Source: Terriglobia bacterium
GTDB taxonomy: Bacteria > Acidobacteriota > Terriglobia > Terriglobales > Acidobacteriaceae
Length of the DNA: 64,000 nt
Direction of reading: 5' to 3'
Assembly (NCBI GenBank): GCA_020073465.1
Contig: JAIQFC010000023.1
Coordinates: forward strand, 1-64,000
The first letter of the stretch is position 1; every line of letters starts with the position of its first letter. A program made the position numbers and the translations under genes. Shown here one piece after another: positions 48,405 to 56,176 of this stretch. The notes beneath the pieces were generated by a model, which was given only the letters and a program-made list of their open reading frames with translations, did no database searches and was not told where the DNA came from.

Positions 48405-50579
48405 ATGCGATTCTTCTCAGCAGCCCTACTTTCCGTAGTTGTCCTGATTTCCACCTCGTCCACGAGTGTCACAGGCGACGCGCCCGATAAGGTATCAAGC
48501 GCCCCACCCATCTTCGGATTCCGTGACGCCGCTGTGGAGACCGCCACGGAAGCGCGTTTCCTGGCCGTCCCCGATCCCAAGCTGGCGGAAGCGCATCTGC
48601 GCACGCTGACCCAGGCCCCCCACATGGCCGGCACGCCTGAGGACAAAGCCACCGCCGACTACGTCGCGCAGAAGTTCCGCGAAGCGGGACTCGACACCGA
48701 GATCGTCGAATACAGAGTCTGGATCAACTACCCCTCCGAGATCAGCGTGGATGCAACCGCTCCCGCCGGGGTTGATATGCACGGACCCACCCGCGAGCAC
48801 GTCGACGGCGATGGGTATGAGGATGACCCGCGAGTTGTCATGCCCTTCAACGGGATGTCGCCGTCCGGAGATGTGGAAGCCGAGGTGATCTACGCCAACT
48901 ACGGTACTCCGGAAGATTTCGAGAAGCTAGAGAAGTTGAAAATTGACGTGCGCGGCAAGATCGTACTGGTGCGCTACGGTCAGAATTTTCGCGGCGTCAA
49001 GGCGTTTGTCGCGCAGGAACGCGGAGCGGCGGGCGTGATCATTTACTCTGATCCTGCCGACGATGGCTGGCGGCGTGGCGACAAGTATCCGGTCGGGCCG
49101 TGGCGGCCGGACACGGGCGTACAGCGGGGATCGGTGGGCTACATGTTCGAATTCCCCGGAGATCCGACCACGCCGGGAGTCGCCTCGGTGCCGTCGCTGC
49201 CGGAGTCGCAACGCATTTCCCCGCAGCAGTCACCACAGATTCCGAAGATTCCAGTCACGCCGCTTTCCTACCACGATATCTGGCCCGTGCTGCAGCATCT
49301 CGGGGGACCTGAATCGCCGCGTGACTGGCAGGGCTCGCTCCCGTTCACCTACCACGTTGGTCCGGGGCCCGTGAAAGTGAAGTTGCATCTCAAGCAGGAC
49401 TATCAATTCCGCACGCTCTGGGACGTGATCGGCCGTGTGCGGGGAAGTGAACTGCCGGACGAGTGGGTGGTCTCCGGCAACCATCGCGATGCCTGGGTCT
49501 ACGGTGCCGTCGATCCTAACAGCGGTACGGCGGCCATGCTGGAAGCTGTGCACGGCATTGGCGTGTTGCTGAAGTCAGGGTGGAAGCCCAGGCGGACGCT
49601 GATCTTTGGCAGCTGGGATGGCGAGGAAGAAGGCCTCATGGGGTCGACCGAGTGGGTGGAACAGCACGAGGCCGAACTCGCGAACGCGGCAGCCTACTTC
49701 AATGTGGATGTGGCCGTTTCTGGTCCGAAGTTCGGAGCCTCGGCGGTCCCGTGCCTGAAACAATTCCTGCGAGATGTGACCAAGGCCGTGCCCAGTCCGA
49801 AGGGCGGGACGCTTTACGAAGCCTGGCAGAAGACGGATCAACCCGGTGTGGTCTCGGCGCAGTCTCCGACCGAAGCCATCGGGGATAGCCGGCGCACCCC
49901 CGCGGCGCAAGTCAAGGGCGACGTGCCCGTGGGTGATCTGGGCAGCGGTTCCGATTACACCGCCTTTCTGCAGCATATTGGCGTGCCTTCCACCGACATC
50001 AGCTCCAGCGGGCCCTACGGCGTCTATCACTCTGCCTTCGATAACTTTGCCTGGTTCAAGAAGTTCGGAGATCCCGATTTCGTTTACGAGCAGCAGATGG
50101 CGCGTGTCTATGGCCTGGAAGCGTTGCGGATGGCGGACGCCGACGTTTTGCCGTACGACTACGAGGAGTACGGGAAGGAGATTGCCGCGTACCTTGAAGC
50201 GGCGAAGAAGCGGGCGGACAGCAAGTTCACCGAGCATCCGCTCGATTTCAATGCGGTGACCGCTGCGGCGCACCACTTTCAGGATGCAGGAGCGAAGATT
50301 CTTGCCAGGCAGAAGAGTTCTCCACGCGATTCTGCCCGCCTGAACCAGGTGCTGCGGCAAACTGAGCGCGCTCTGCTGATTCCCGAGGGACTTCCGCACC
50401 GCCCGTGGTACCGCCATGCCATCTATGCTCCCGGTGAATACACGGGCTACGCCGCGGTCGTAATCCCGGGAGTGAACGAAGCTCTGGATAAGGGAGATGC
50501 AGACAGAACGCGACAGCAGTTGACAGCCCTGACTGCGGCCCTCGATCGGGCAGCGCGAGTCCTAGACAGTTATAAGTAG
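48405..50579 (+). CDS. Exported M28-family metallopeptidase (glutamate carboxypeptidase II-like)
   Basis: A 724-residue peptidase. A signal peptide (about 1-24) is followed by a PA domain (about 130-290) inserted ahead of the M28 catalytic domain. Zinc-site segments are GNHRDAWVYGAVDPNSGTAA, SWDGEEEGLMGSTEW and SSGPYGVYHSAFDNF. A transferrin-receptor-like dimerisation domain forms the C-terminus (about 590-724). The enzyme is expected to remove C-terminal residues from peptides in the periplasm. ATG 48405 is preceded by GGGAG. It forms a single-gene unit. Confidence 0.92.
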   Translation: MRFFSAALLSVVVLISTSSTSVTGDAPDKVSSAPPIFGFRDAAVETATEARFLAVPDPKLAEAHLRTLTQAPHMAGTPEDKATADYVAQKFREAGLDTEIVEYRVWINYPSEISVDATAPAGVDMHGPTREHVDGDGYEDDPRVVMPFNGMSPSGDVEAEVIYANYGTPEDFEKLEKLKIDVRGKIVLVRYGQNFRGVKAFVAQERGAAGVIIYSDPADDGWRRGDKYPVGPWRPDTGVQRGSVGYMFEFPGDPTTPGVASVPSLPESQRISPQQSPQIPKIPVTPLSYHDIWPVLQHLGGPESPRDWQGSLPFTYHVGPGPVKVKLHLKQDYQFRTLWDVIGRVRGSELPDEWVVSGNHRDAWVYGAVDPNSGTAAMLEAVHGIGVLLKSGWKPRRTLIFGSWDGEEEGLMGSTEWVEQHEAELANAAAYFNVDVAVSGPKFGASAVPCLKQFLRDVTKAVPSPKGGTLYEAWQKTDQPGVVSAQSPTEAIGDSRRTPAAQVKGDVPVGDLGSGSDYTAFLQHIGVPSTDISSSGPYGVYHSAFDNFAWFKKFGDPDFVYEQQMARVYGLEALRMADADVLPYDYEEYGKEIAAYLEAAKKRADSKFTEHPLDFNAVTAAAHHFQDAGAKILARQKSSPRDSARLNQVLRQTERALLIPEGLPHRPWYRHAIYAPGEYTGYAAVVIPGVNEALDKGDADRTRQQLTALTAALDRAARVLDSYK

Positions 50580-50660
50580 GACTCGACGGGCGACCCGCTT
50601 TGGAGAAAGGAACCTGCCGGCGACGATGCCCTTGGCCGGTTTGCCGGCTGTGTTGTTTCG

Positions 50661-51668
50661 CTATGGGGAAGATGCCAAGGCGGTGGAACGCCTGAGGATC
50701 AAGCTGGTCACCAACGTGTACTCGCTCCCGCGATTTGCCAGGGACGGTCGCTCGGTTTCGTCCATCAGCGCCTGGAAGGCGAGTCTCGCGAGTTCAACCT
50801 GGGACATCTGAACCGTGGTCAGGGGCGGAGTCGTAAATTGCGCGAGCCGGATGTCGTCGAAACCTATGATCGAGAGGTCGGACGGAATCTTGATCTCGTG
50901 ATCGTAAGCCTCGCGAATCACCCCGATCGCCGTCATGTCATTTGAGCACAGGATGGCGGTGGGTTGCTTGCGGCGCATGCCGATCAGTTCATTGAGTGCC
51001 CGCATGCCGCCTTCAAGCGTATGGTCGCCTTCCACGATCAGAGTTGAGGGCAAACCGATCTCAGCCATGGCATGCTGGAAGGCGCTCCTTCGGGCCATCG
51101 CCGATTTCAGATGATGGGGGCCGGCAATGAATGCAATCCGTGAATGTCTGAGCGCTGCCAAATGTTGCACGGCCTGCCGGATCCCGTTCTGGTAATCGAT
51201 TCGGATATTGGCGATGTGCGGCGCGTCCGGACCCACATCAACAAATACCAGTGGCACCTTGCGAAAACGTAGATGCTCGAGAAGAGATTCCTCCATGCCG
51301 AACGTCAGAATGGCGACGCCGTCGACCCGGCGTTCGATCATGCGCCGGACCGACGATTCCATCCGTTTCGGATCGTGCACGGTCGAGGTCAGAAGGATTT
51401 CGTAGTTATTCTCGACGGCAAGATTTTCGAAAGTCTGGACGATCTCAGGGAAAAAGGGGTTGGTGATTTCGGAGACGATCAGGCCGAAGATCCGGCTTCT
51501 TCCCGAGACCAGGGCGCGGGCCTGGGTGTTGGGGTAGTAGCCAAGTTCGTCCACCACCTTCCACACGCGCCGGGAAAGCTGAGGATCGACGGTGGGGACA
51601 CGGTTGATGGCACGGGAAACCGTGGCGGTGGAGACCTTGGCGCGCCGTGCAATCTCTCGGATGTCCAT
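50661..51668 (-). CDS. LacI-family transcriptional regulator
   Basis: A 335-residue regulator with an N-terminal LacI helix-turn-helix (MDIREIARRAKVSTATVSRA) and a periplasmic-binding-protein-like sugar or effector domain (GLIVSEITNPFFPEIVQTFE, TAILCSNDMTAIGVIREAYD, IIGFDDIRLAQFTTPPLTTV). I chose the ATG at 51668; an ATG at 51692 adds eight residues but overlaps the predicted -10. It is divergent from the flavin oxidoreductase, and two LacI-style palindromes lie between them, so that gene is a likely target besides autoregulation. Confidence 0.92.
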   Translation of the reverse strand: MDIREIARRAKVSTATVSRAINRVPTVDPQLSRRVWKVVDELGYYPNTQARALVSGRSRIFGLIVSEITNPFFPEIVQTFENLAVENNYEILLTSTVHDPKRMESSVRRMIERRVDGVAILTFGMEESLLEHLRFRKVPLVFVDVGPDAPHIANIRIDYQNGIRQAVQHLAALRHSRIAFIAGPHHLKSAMARRSAFQHAMAEIGLPSTLIVEGDHTLEGGMRALNELIGMRRKQPTAILCSNDMTAIGVIREAYDHEIKIPSDLSIIGFDDIRLAQFTTPPLTTVQMSQVELARLAFQALMDETERPSLANRGSEYTLVTSLILRRSTALASSP

Positions 51669-51694
51669 GGGGCGGCAGAAATGCGAAGGCATCT

Positions 51695-51707
51695 TACCAT
51701 ATTGGTA
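51695..51707. promoter_or_regulatory. TACCA-TAT-TGGTA palindrome at the lacI promoter
   Basis: The arms TACCA (51695-51699) and TGGTA (51703-51707) flank TAT. On the minus strand TAAGAT (51692-51697) and TGACGA (51716-51721) could be -10 and -35 with an 18-base spacer, so the palindrome lies within the promoter of the LacI-type gene. Confidence 0.5.
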
Positions 51708-51801
51708 TACGTTTTCGTCACACGGCGGCGGCCATTCAATTGAATTAGAGCGGCGCCTGCGGCGGCGATAGGGCCGGAAACAGGCCTCGGAAGTCGAGTT
51801 A

Positions 51802-51815
51802 GGTAAACGTTTGCA
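51802..51815. promoter_or_regulatory. LacI-family operator candidate (GTAAACGTTTGC)
   Basis: AAACGTTT with a central CG (51805-51812) and flanking GGT/GCA is the usual form of LacI/GalR-family operators. It lies between the divergent regulator and oxidoreductase genes. Confidence 0.55.
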
Positions 51816-51882
51816 GCCCCGGGAAACGCCGCGCCCGCAATGCGGGATGCGCTGGATGCCGACCGCATCGTCGGCGCCGTAC

Positions 51883-52116
51883 CTAGCTCCACATTCGATT
51901 CCACGATTCAGAAGTATTTGACGGCGAAGGCGCAGCGCCGCCGCGCGTGGGCAGCACTTTATACCCGTCCGCGGAGCTCGGCTCCATGCCACCGTAGGCC
52001 ATTTCCCGCGAGACCGGATCGAAGCGTCCCGCGAGCACCCCATAGCTCGCGGCCTGGACGTTTTCGTTGTCGGGAATGCTGTCAATGTGCGAACCTGACA
52101 GGGAAGTCAGATCCGA
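51883..52116 (-). pseudogene. 5'-truncated gene fragment, unknown family
   Basis: An open frame with protein-like composition (SGSHIDSIPDNENVQAASYG then VLAGRFDPVSREMAYGGMEP and YKVLPTRGG) runs for about 77 codons to a TAG at 51883. It has no start codon: an in-frame TGA lies at 52117-52119, next to the oxidoreductase start. It looks like the C-terminal part of a lost gene. No family is assigned. Confidence 0.35.
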
Positions 52117-52128
52117 TCAGTGGAGGGA

Positions 52129-53421
52129 ATGAGCAGGGAAATGCCGTTGCGCTTTGAAATTCTCGTCATCGGTGGCGGGCCGGCGGGCATGGCGGCAGGT
52201 GTCCGTGCGGCCGAATGCGGCGCCCATGTGGGCATCGTCGACGACAATGCGAAGCTTGGAGGACAGATCTGGCGAGGCCAGTCTGACCAGCAGGGAAAAA
52301 GCGAGATGGCGCCATGGGCCGATCGCCTCCAGGCTGCCGGCGTTACGAAGCTCTGCGGGGTCCGCGTCTTTCACCAGCCTGAGGCGGGGGTCCTGCTGGC
52401 GGAAGGAACTGATGATCTCATTGAACTCCGCTATGAGAAAGTGGTGCTGGCAACGGGAGCGCGCGAACGGTTCTTGCCATTCCCAGGCTGGACACTGCCC
52501 AATGTGATGGGTGCGGGCGGTTTGCAGGCGATGGTGAAGAGCGGGCTTCCCATTCGCGGCAAGCGTGTCCTCGTGGCCGGCACAGGGCCGCTGTTGCTCG
52601 CGGTTGCAGCGTATCTCCGCACGCATGGAGCCGAGATCTCGATGATTTGCGAGCAGGCATCTTGGGCCAATCTCGCCGTTTTCGGTCTGTCCCTAGCAAG
52701 CCAGCCCCGCAAGGTTATGCAGGCGATTCAGCTGAAACGGGAACTGGCCGGAGTGCCGTTCGTCCCCAACAGTTGGCCGGTCGCCGCTCATGGTCAGCGG
52801 GCGCTCGAGAAGGTGACGATTGCGCGACGTGGAAAAACTGAGACCCTTCCCTGCGACTACCTCGCCTGCGGTTTCCATCTTGTTCCCAACGTCGAATTGC
52901 CGTTGCTGCTCGGTTGCCAGGTCCGCAACGGTTTTGTGACTGTCGATGAGTTTCAGAGAACCAGTCTGCCGGACGTCTTCTGCGCCGGTGAACCAACCGG
53001 CATCGGCGGCGTCGAGTCAGCGCTTGTTGAAGGACAAATCGCCGGCCTCGCGGCGGCGCATCGCACCGCCGAGGCGCAAGAACTGTTTCGCGAGCGGGAG
53101 AAGGCTCGCCACTTCGCGCGAGTTCTGGACCAGACATTCCGTCTGCGTCCCGAACTTCGCACTCTGCCGCGACCCGAAACCATCGTTTGCCGCTGCGAAG
53201 ACGTTCCGTACTCCCGCCTGCGCCAACACACCTCCTGGCGTGCGGGCAAGTTGCAGAGCCGCTGTGGCATGGGACCCTGCCAGGGGCGCATCTGCGGACC
53301 CGCAACTCAATTTCTTTTGAGCTGGGATCCCGATTCCGTGCGGCCGCCGGTCTTTCCCGCTCGCGTTGCGAGCCTGGCCACGGTCACCCAACATTCGGGG
53401 GTACCCGGAGCGCAGGGATGA
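52129..53421 (+). CDS. FAD-dependent oxidoreductase with BFD-like 2Fe-2S tail
   Basis: A 430-residue flavoprotein. The FAD motif is ILVIGGGPAGMAAGVRAAEC, a second dinucleotide-binding motif is GKRVLVAGTGPLLLAVAAYL and DVFCAGEPTGIGG closes the FAD site. The C-terminus (about 345-385) has the CxC-x31-CxxxxC pattern (IVCRCEDVPY, SRCGMGPCQGRIC) of BFD-like iron-sulfur domains, as in opine and hydroxyproline dehydrogenase subunits. The ATG at 52129 is very close to GGAGGG; ATG 52141 is an alternative. The stop overlaps the start of a truncated DapA-family gene, pointing to a hydroxyproline- or opine-type pathway. Confidence 0.88.
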   Translation: MSREMPLRFEILVIGGGPAGMAAGVRAAECGAHVGIVDDNAKLGGQIWRGQSDQQGKSEMAPWADRLQAAGVTKLCGVRVFHQPEAGVLLAEGTDDLIELRYEKVVLATGARERFLPFPGWTLPNVMGAGGLQAMVKSGLPIRGKRVLVAGTGPLLLAVAAYLRTHGAEISMICEQASWANLAVFGLSLASQPRKVMQAIQLKRELAGVPFVPNSWPVAAHGQRALEKVTIARRGKTETLPCDYLACGFHLVPNVELPLLLGCQVRNGFVTVDEFQRTSLPDVFCAGEPTGIGGVESALVEGQIAGLAAAHRTAEAQELFREREKARHFARVLDQTFRLRPELRTLPRPETIVCRCEDVPYSRLRQHTSWRAGKLQSRCGMGPCQGRICGPATQFLLSWDPDSVRPPVFPARVASLATVTQHSGVPGAQG

Positions 53422-53474
53422 ACTGGAAAGGTGTGTTGCCTGCGATAACAACTTGTTTCAGCGAGGATCTCCAG
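53418..53474 (+). pseudogene. Remnant of a DapA-family (dihydrodipicolinate synthase-like) gene
   Basis: ATG 53418 overlaps the oxidoreductase stop (ATGA) and begins MNWKGVLPAITTCFSEDLQ, the standard N-terminus of DapA/N-acetylneuraminate-lyase-type aldolases (MxWxGVxPAITTPF). After about 19 codons homology stops and the reading continues as unrelated sequence that runs into the 3' end of the BNR-protein gene. The remaining 270-odd residues are missing, so the gene was cut by a deletion. Flavin oxidoreductase plus DapA-like deaminase is a known hydroxyproline-catabolism pairing. Confidence 0.65.
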
Positions 53475-53550
53475 AGCTCTCCGGTTGGTCGATCATTGGA
53501 TTGTCGGTGCCCTCATTGTCCACCTACGGCACCGAGGAGTAATCACGCCC

Positions 53551-54984
53551 TCATTGGGCAACTCCACTCTTGGCCGTCTTGAAGTCAGCGGTTCCAACTT
53601 TGATCACCGTGCCGCGCGGCTGAGGTTTTCCATCGTCTGATCCCTTCCCGTCGCCGGAAGCGGGTTTCTCAGCAGGAACTGGTTTCTCCGTCCAGATTCC
53701 ATAGACGCGGCCGCCAAAGGCGGCGACTCCCGTGTAATCGCCGAAGAAAACGCCGCTAGCTTCGAACGGTTCCTGGGTCCAGGCGTAGTTGTCAAACTTC
53801 TGTCCGCCATCGGTTGAGCGGGCCAGGACCACAACTTGTTTTCGATTCTGGGGATCCCCGCGGCGGTCGTAGAAGAGAACGTTCGCCGTCCCGTCGACGG
53901 GGTCGACCGCAAGCCATTGGAAGAACTGCTCGGCGCCGTCATGAACCGGATCAGTGTTCACGCGTACTGGCGAACTCCAGGAGCGGCCCCCGGTGCTGGA
54001 CGTCGAGCAGAAAACATCCAGATCGCCGTTACGGTAGTCGCTCCACGTAACATAGAGCCGGCGGCTTCGCGGATCCATGGCAATCTGCGGAAACCCGTTC
54101 GCTCTCTCCAGCGTCTGCACCGCAAACATGATGGGTGCGGTGTGGAGGATGGGGCGAGCGCGGGAAAACTTCTTGCCACCATCGCGCGATGTAGTAAGCA
54201 TGATGTCGTTGTCCTGGCTCCATACCACGTACAAAGTGCCGTCCGGCCCGACTGCGCCGGCAAATCCTTCGGCAGCTCCGTTGTCGTCACGCGGCAGACC
54301 GGGATGGCGGTCGATCTCGATCGGCTTGGACCAGGTCTGTCCGTTGTCCGTCGAGCGCGATAGCAGTATCTCGGAGTCCGTCAGCGTCCAGCGCGTCCAC
54401 CCGACGTAGAGGTTTCCGGAGTAAGGGCCTTTGCTGACGTCGGACACGAGATACGGCTTGTCTTCAAACGGGATGCCGGGCTCGGTTGGATGCTCGATGA
54501 TGGGAATGTGGTTCGCCTCCCAGGTTTTTCCACCGTCCAGCGAACGCCGCACGAATAGACCGCTGCGCGACGCATTGTGTCCCCAGTAGTTGAACGAGCC
54601 CAACTTGTCGAATGCCATGTAGCAAATGAACGCGTGACCCTGGGTGTCGAACGCGACCGACACGTCGCCGGAGACCCGATAGTTCGACGGTTCCACTCCA
54701 CTCGCTACTTGCCAGGTATGGCCAGAGTCATGCGAGTAGGCTGCATGGGCGTTGTCCTGAAACACGCCGATAACCTGCTGCGGATTGATTGGATTCACTG
54801 CGATCGCCGGTTCAGTGAAGAATCCCGGCGTTGGAGTCAGAGTGAATACCTCGGCATCGGGTGCCTTTGTCAATTCCTGACCGCGTACCGGCTCAGCCAG
54901 ACCGATAAGCACCGTGAACGCAGCGATCCCTGCGGCACAGCCCGCATATTTCCGGACCATCGTTACTCGCATTCTTTTCCCCAT
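53551..54984 (-). CDS. Exported BNR/Asp-box repeat protein (sialidase-fold)
   Basis: A 477-residue exported protein with a signal peptide (about 1-36). It has at least six Asp-box type repeats (SHDSGHTW, SLDGGKTW, STDNGQTW, SRDGGKKF, SSTGGRSW, STDGGQKF), building a sialidase-like beta-propeller. The arginine triad of true sialidases is not evident, so carbohydrate binding or another glycan activity is possible. A Pro/Lys/Gly-rich stretch lies near the C-terminus. The ATG at 54984 has AGGAG upstream; a reading extended to 55200 is not supported. Confidence 0.82.
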   Translation of the reverse strand: MGKRMRVTMVRKYAGCAAGIAAFTVLIGLAEPVRGQELTKAPDAEVFTLTPTPGFFTEPAIAVNPINPQQVIGVFQDNAHAAYSHDSGHTWQVASGVEPSNYRVSGDVSVAFDTQGHAFICYMAFDKLGSFNYWGHNASRSGLFVRRSLDGGKTWEANHIPIIEHPTEPGIPFEDKPYLVSDVSKGPYSGNLYVGWTRWTLTDSEILLSRSTDNGQTWSKPIEIDRHPGLPRDDNGAAEGFAGAVGPDGTLYVVWSQDNDIMLTTSRDGGKKFSRARPILHTAPIMFAVQTLERANGFPQIAMDPRSRRLYVTWSDYRNGDLDVFCSTSSTGGRSWSSPVRVNTDPVHDGAEQFFQWLAVDPVDGTANVLFYDRRGDPQNRKQVVVLARSTDGGQKFDNYAWTQEPFEASGVFFGDYTGVAAFGGRVYGIWTEKPVPAEKPASGDGKGSDDGKPQPRGTVIKVGTADFKTAKSGVAQ

Positions 54985-55025
54985 GAAGCAAGTCTCCTGA
55001 TCTGATGTTGTGGCCTGAGAACTTA

Positions 55026-56009
55026 TCACCAGCGTGGATGAACCTGGGCACTGATTTTTTGATCGTAGATGCGGCGGACCTGGGCCATTGTTTCTGTGGC
55101 AATGGCGGGCAGATCGGATGCGTGGCAGTTGTCCGCAACCTGCTCCGGCCGCCTGCCGCCGGGGATGGCGCAGGTCACCGCATCGAACATGAGAATCCAT
55201 CGCAGCGCGAACTGGCTCATGGAAACGCCCGCTGGCAACAGCCGGCGGACTTCCTCGACGGATTCGAGACCAGTCGCGAAGTCGACACCAGAAAATGTCT
55301 CACCCACGTCGAACGCTTCGCCGTGACGGTTGAAGTTGCGGTGATCATCGGCCACGAACTTGGAATCCGGACGAAACTTTCCCGTGAGCAGACCGCTGGC
55401 CAGCGGCACGCGCGCCAGAATTCCGACTTGCTTTTGCTTGGCTTGCGAGAAGAAGAGCTCCGCCGGCCGCTGGCGGAAGCAGTTGAAGATGATTTGCACC
55501 GTCTGCACGTTGGGGTACTCGATAGCCTTCAACGCCTCTTCCACCCGCTCAACGCTCACGCCGTAGTAGCGAATCTTGCCTGCCGTCACCATATCATCGA
55601 GTATGCCGAACACCTCCGGCCGGTAGTACAGATCGGTGGGCGGACAGTGAAGCTGCAGCAGATCGAGGCTGTCGCTCTGGAGATTCGCCAGACTGTCTTC
55701 CACCCATGCGGTGAGATTCTCGCGACTGTAACCGGCGACGAGCTGGCGCGGCAAGCGCCTCCCGGCTTTTGTGGCGACGACAATTTCTTCCTTAAGGCTC
55801 TTCTTCAGTTGCGCGATGAGACGCTCGCTGCGGCCGTCGCCGTAGACGTCGGCTGTGTCGATGAAATTGACGCCTGAATCGATCGCCTTGTACAGCGTCG
55901 CGAGCGCGTCCTCGTCCGAAACATGTCCCCATGCCCCGCCAATGGCCCAGGCACCAAAGCTGATCTCCGATACTTTCCACCCGGTTCGACCGAGCGTGCG
56001 GTATTGCAT
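55026..56009 (-). CDS. Aldo/keto reductase
   Basis: A 327-residue NADPH-dependent oxidoreductase of the AKR superfamily. It begins MQYRTLGRTGWKVSEISFGA; the catalytic Asp and Tyr lie in NFIDTADVYGDGRSE, the Lys in VVATKAGRR and the His in LLQLHCPP. The general-aldehyde reductase group related to YghZ/PdxI-like proteins is likely, but the substrate is unknown. The ATG at 56009 has AGGA upstream. It stands between the BNR protein and hypF on the same strand, with gaps on both sides. Confidence 0.9.
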   Translation of the reverse strand: MQYRTLGRTGWKVSEISFGAWAIGGAWGHVSDEDALATLYKAIDSGVNFIDTADVYGDGRSERLIAQLKKSLKEEIVVATKAGRRLPRQLVAGYSRENLTAWVEDSLANLQSDSLDLLQLHCPPTDLYYRPEVFGILDDMVTAGKIRYYGVSVERVEEALKAIEYPNVQTVQIIFNCFRQRPAELFFSQAKQKQVGILARVPLASGLLTGKFRPDSKFVADDHRNFNRHGEAFDVGETFSGVDFATGLESVEEVRRLLPAGVSMSQFALRWILMFDAVTCAIPGGRRPEQVADNCHASDLPAIATETMAQVRRIYDQKISAQVHPRW

Positions 56010-56176
56010 GATCCTGACACCCCCTGCAGCCGGGCCCTTCGGCCCAACCGCCGTAACAGATTACTATGCGTCGGGGAATTCAGCCTGAGTGGAGTGCTTC
56101 GGCTGCATGGCTTAGCAAGGCAACGTGGGTTGAATTGAGGAGCAATCGGCAGGCGAGACAGCGGCCGTAGTCTCAG

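Noticed and set aside
53551-55200. Extended start of the BNR-repeat protein at 55200
   Set aside because: The additional 72 residues run antisense into the aldo/keto reductase gene; ATG 54984 has AGGAG upstream and a signal peptide.
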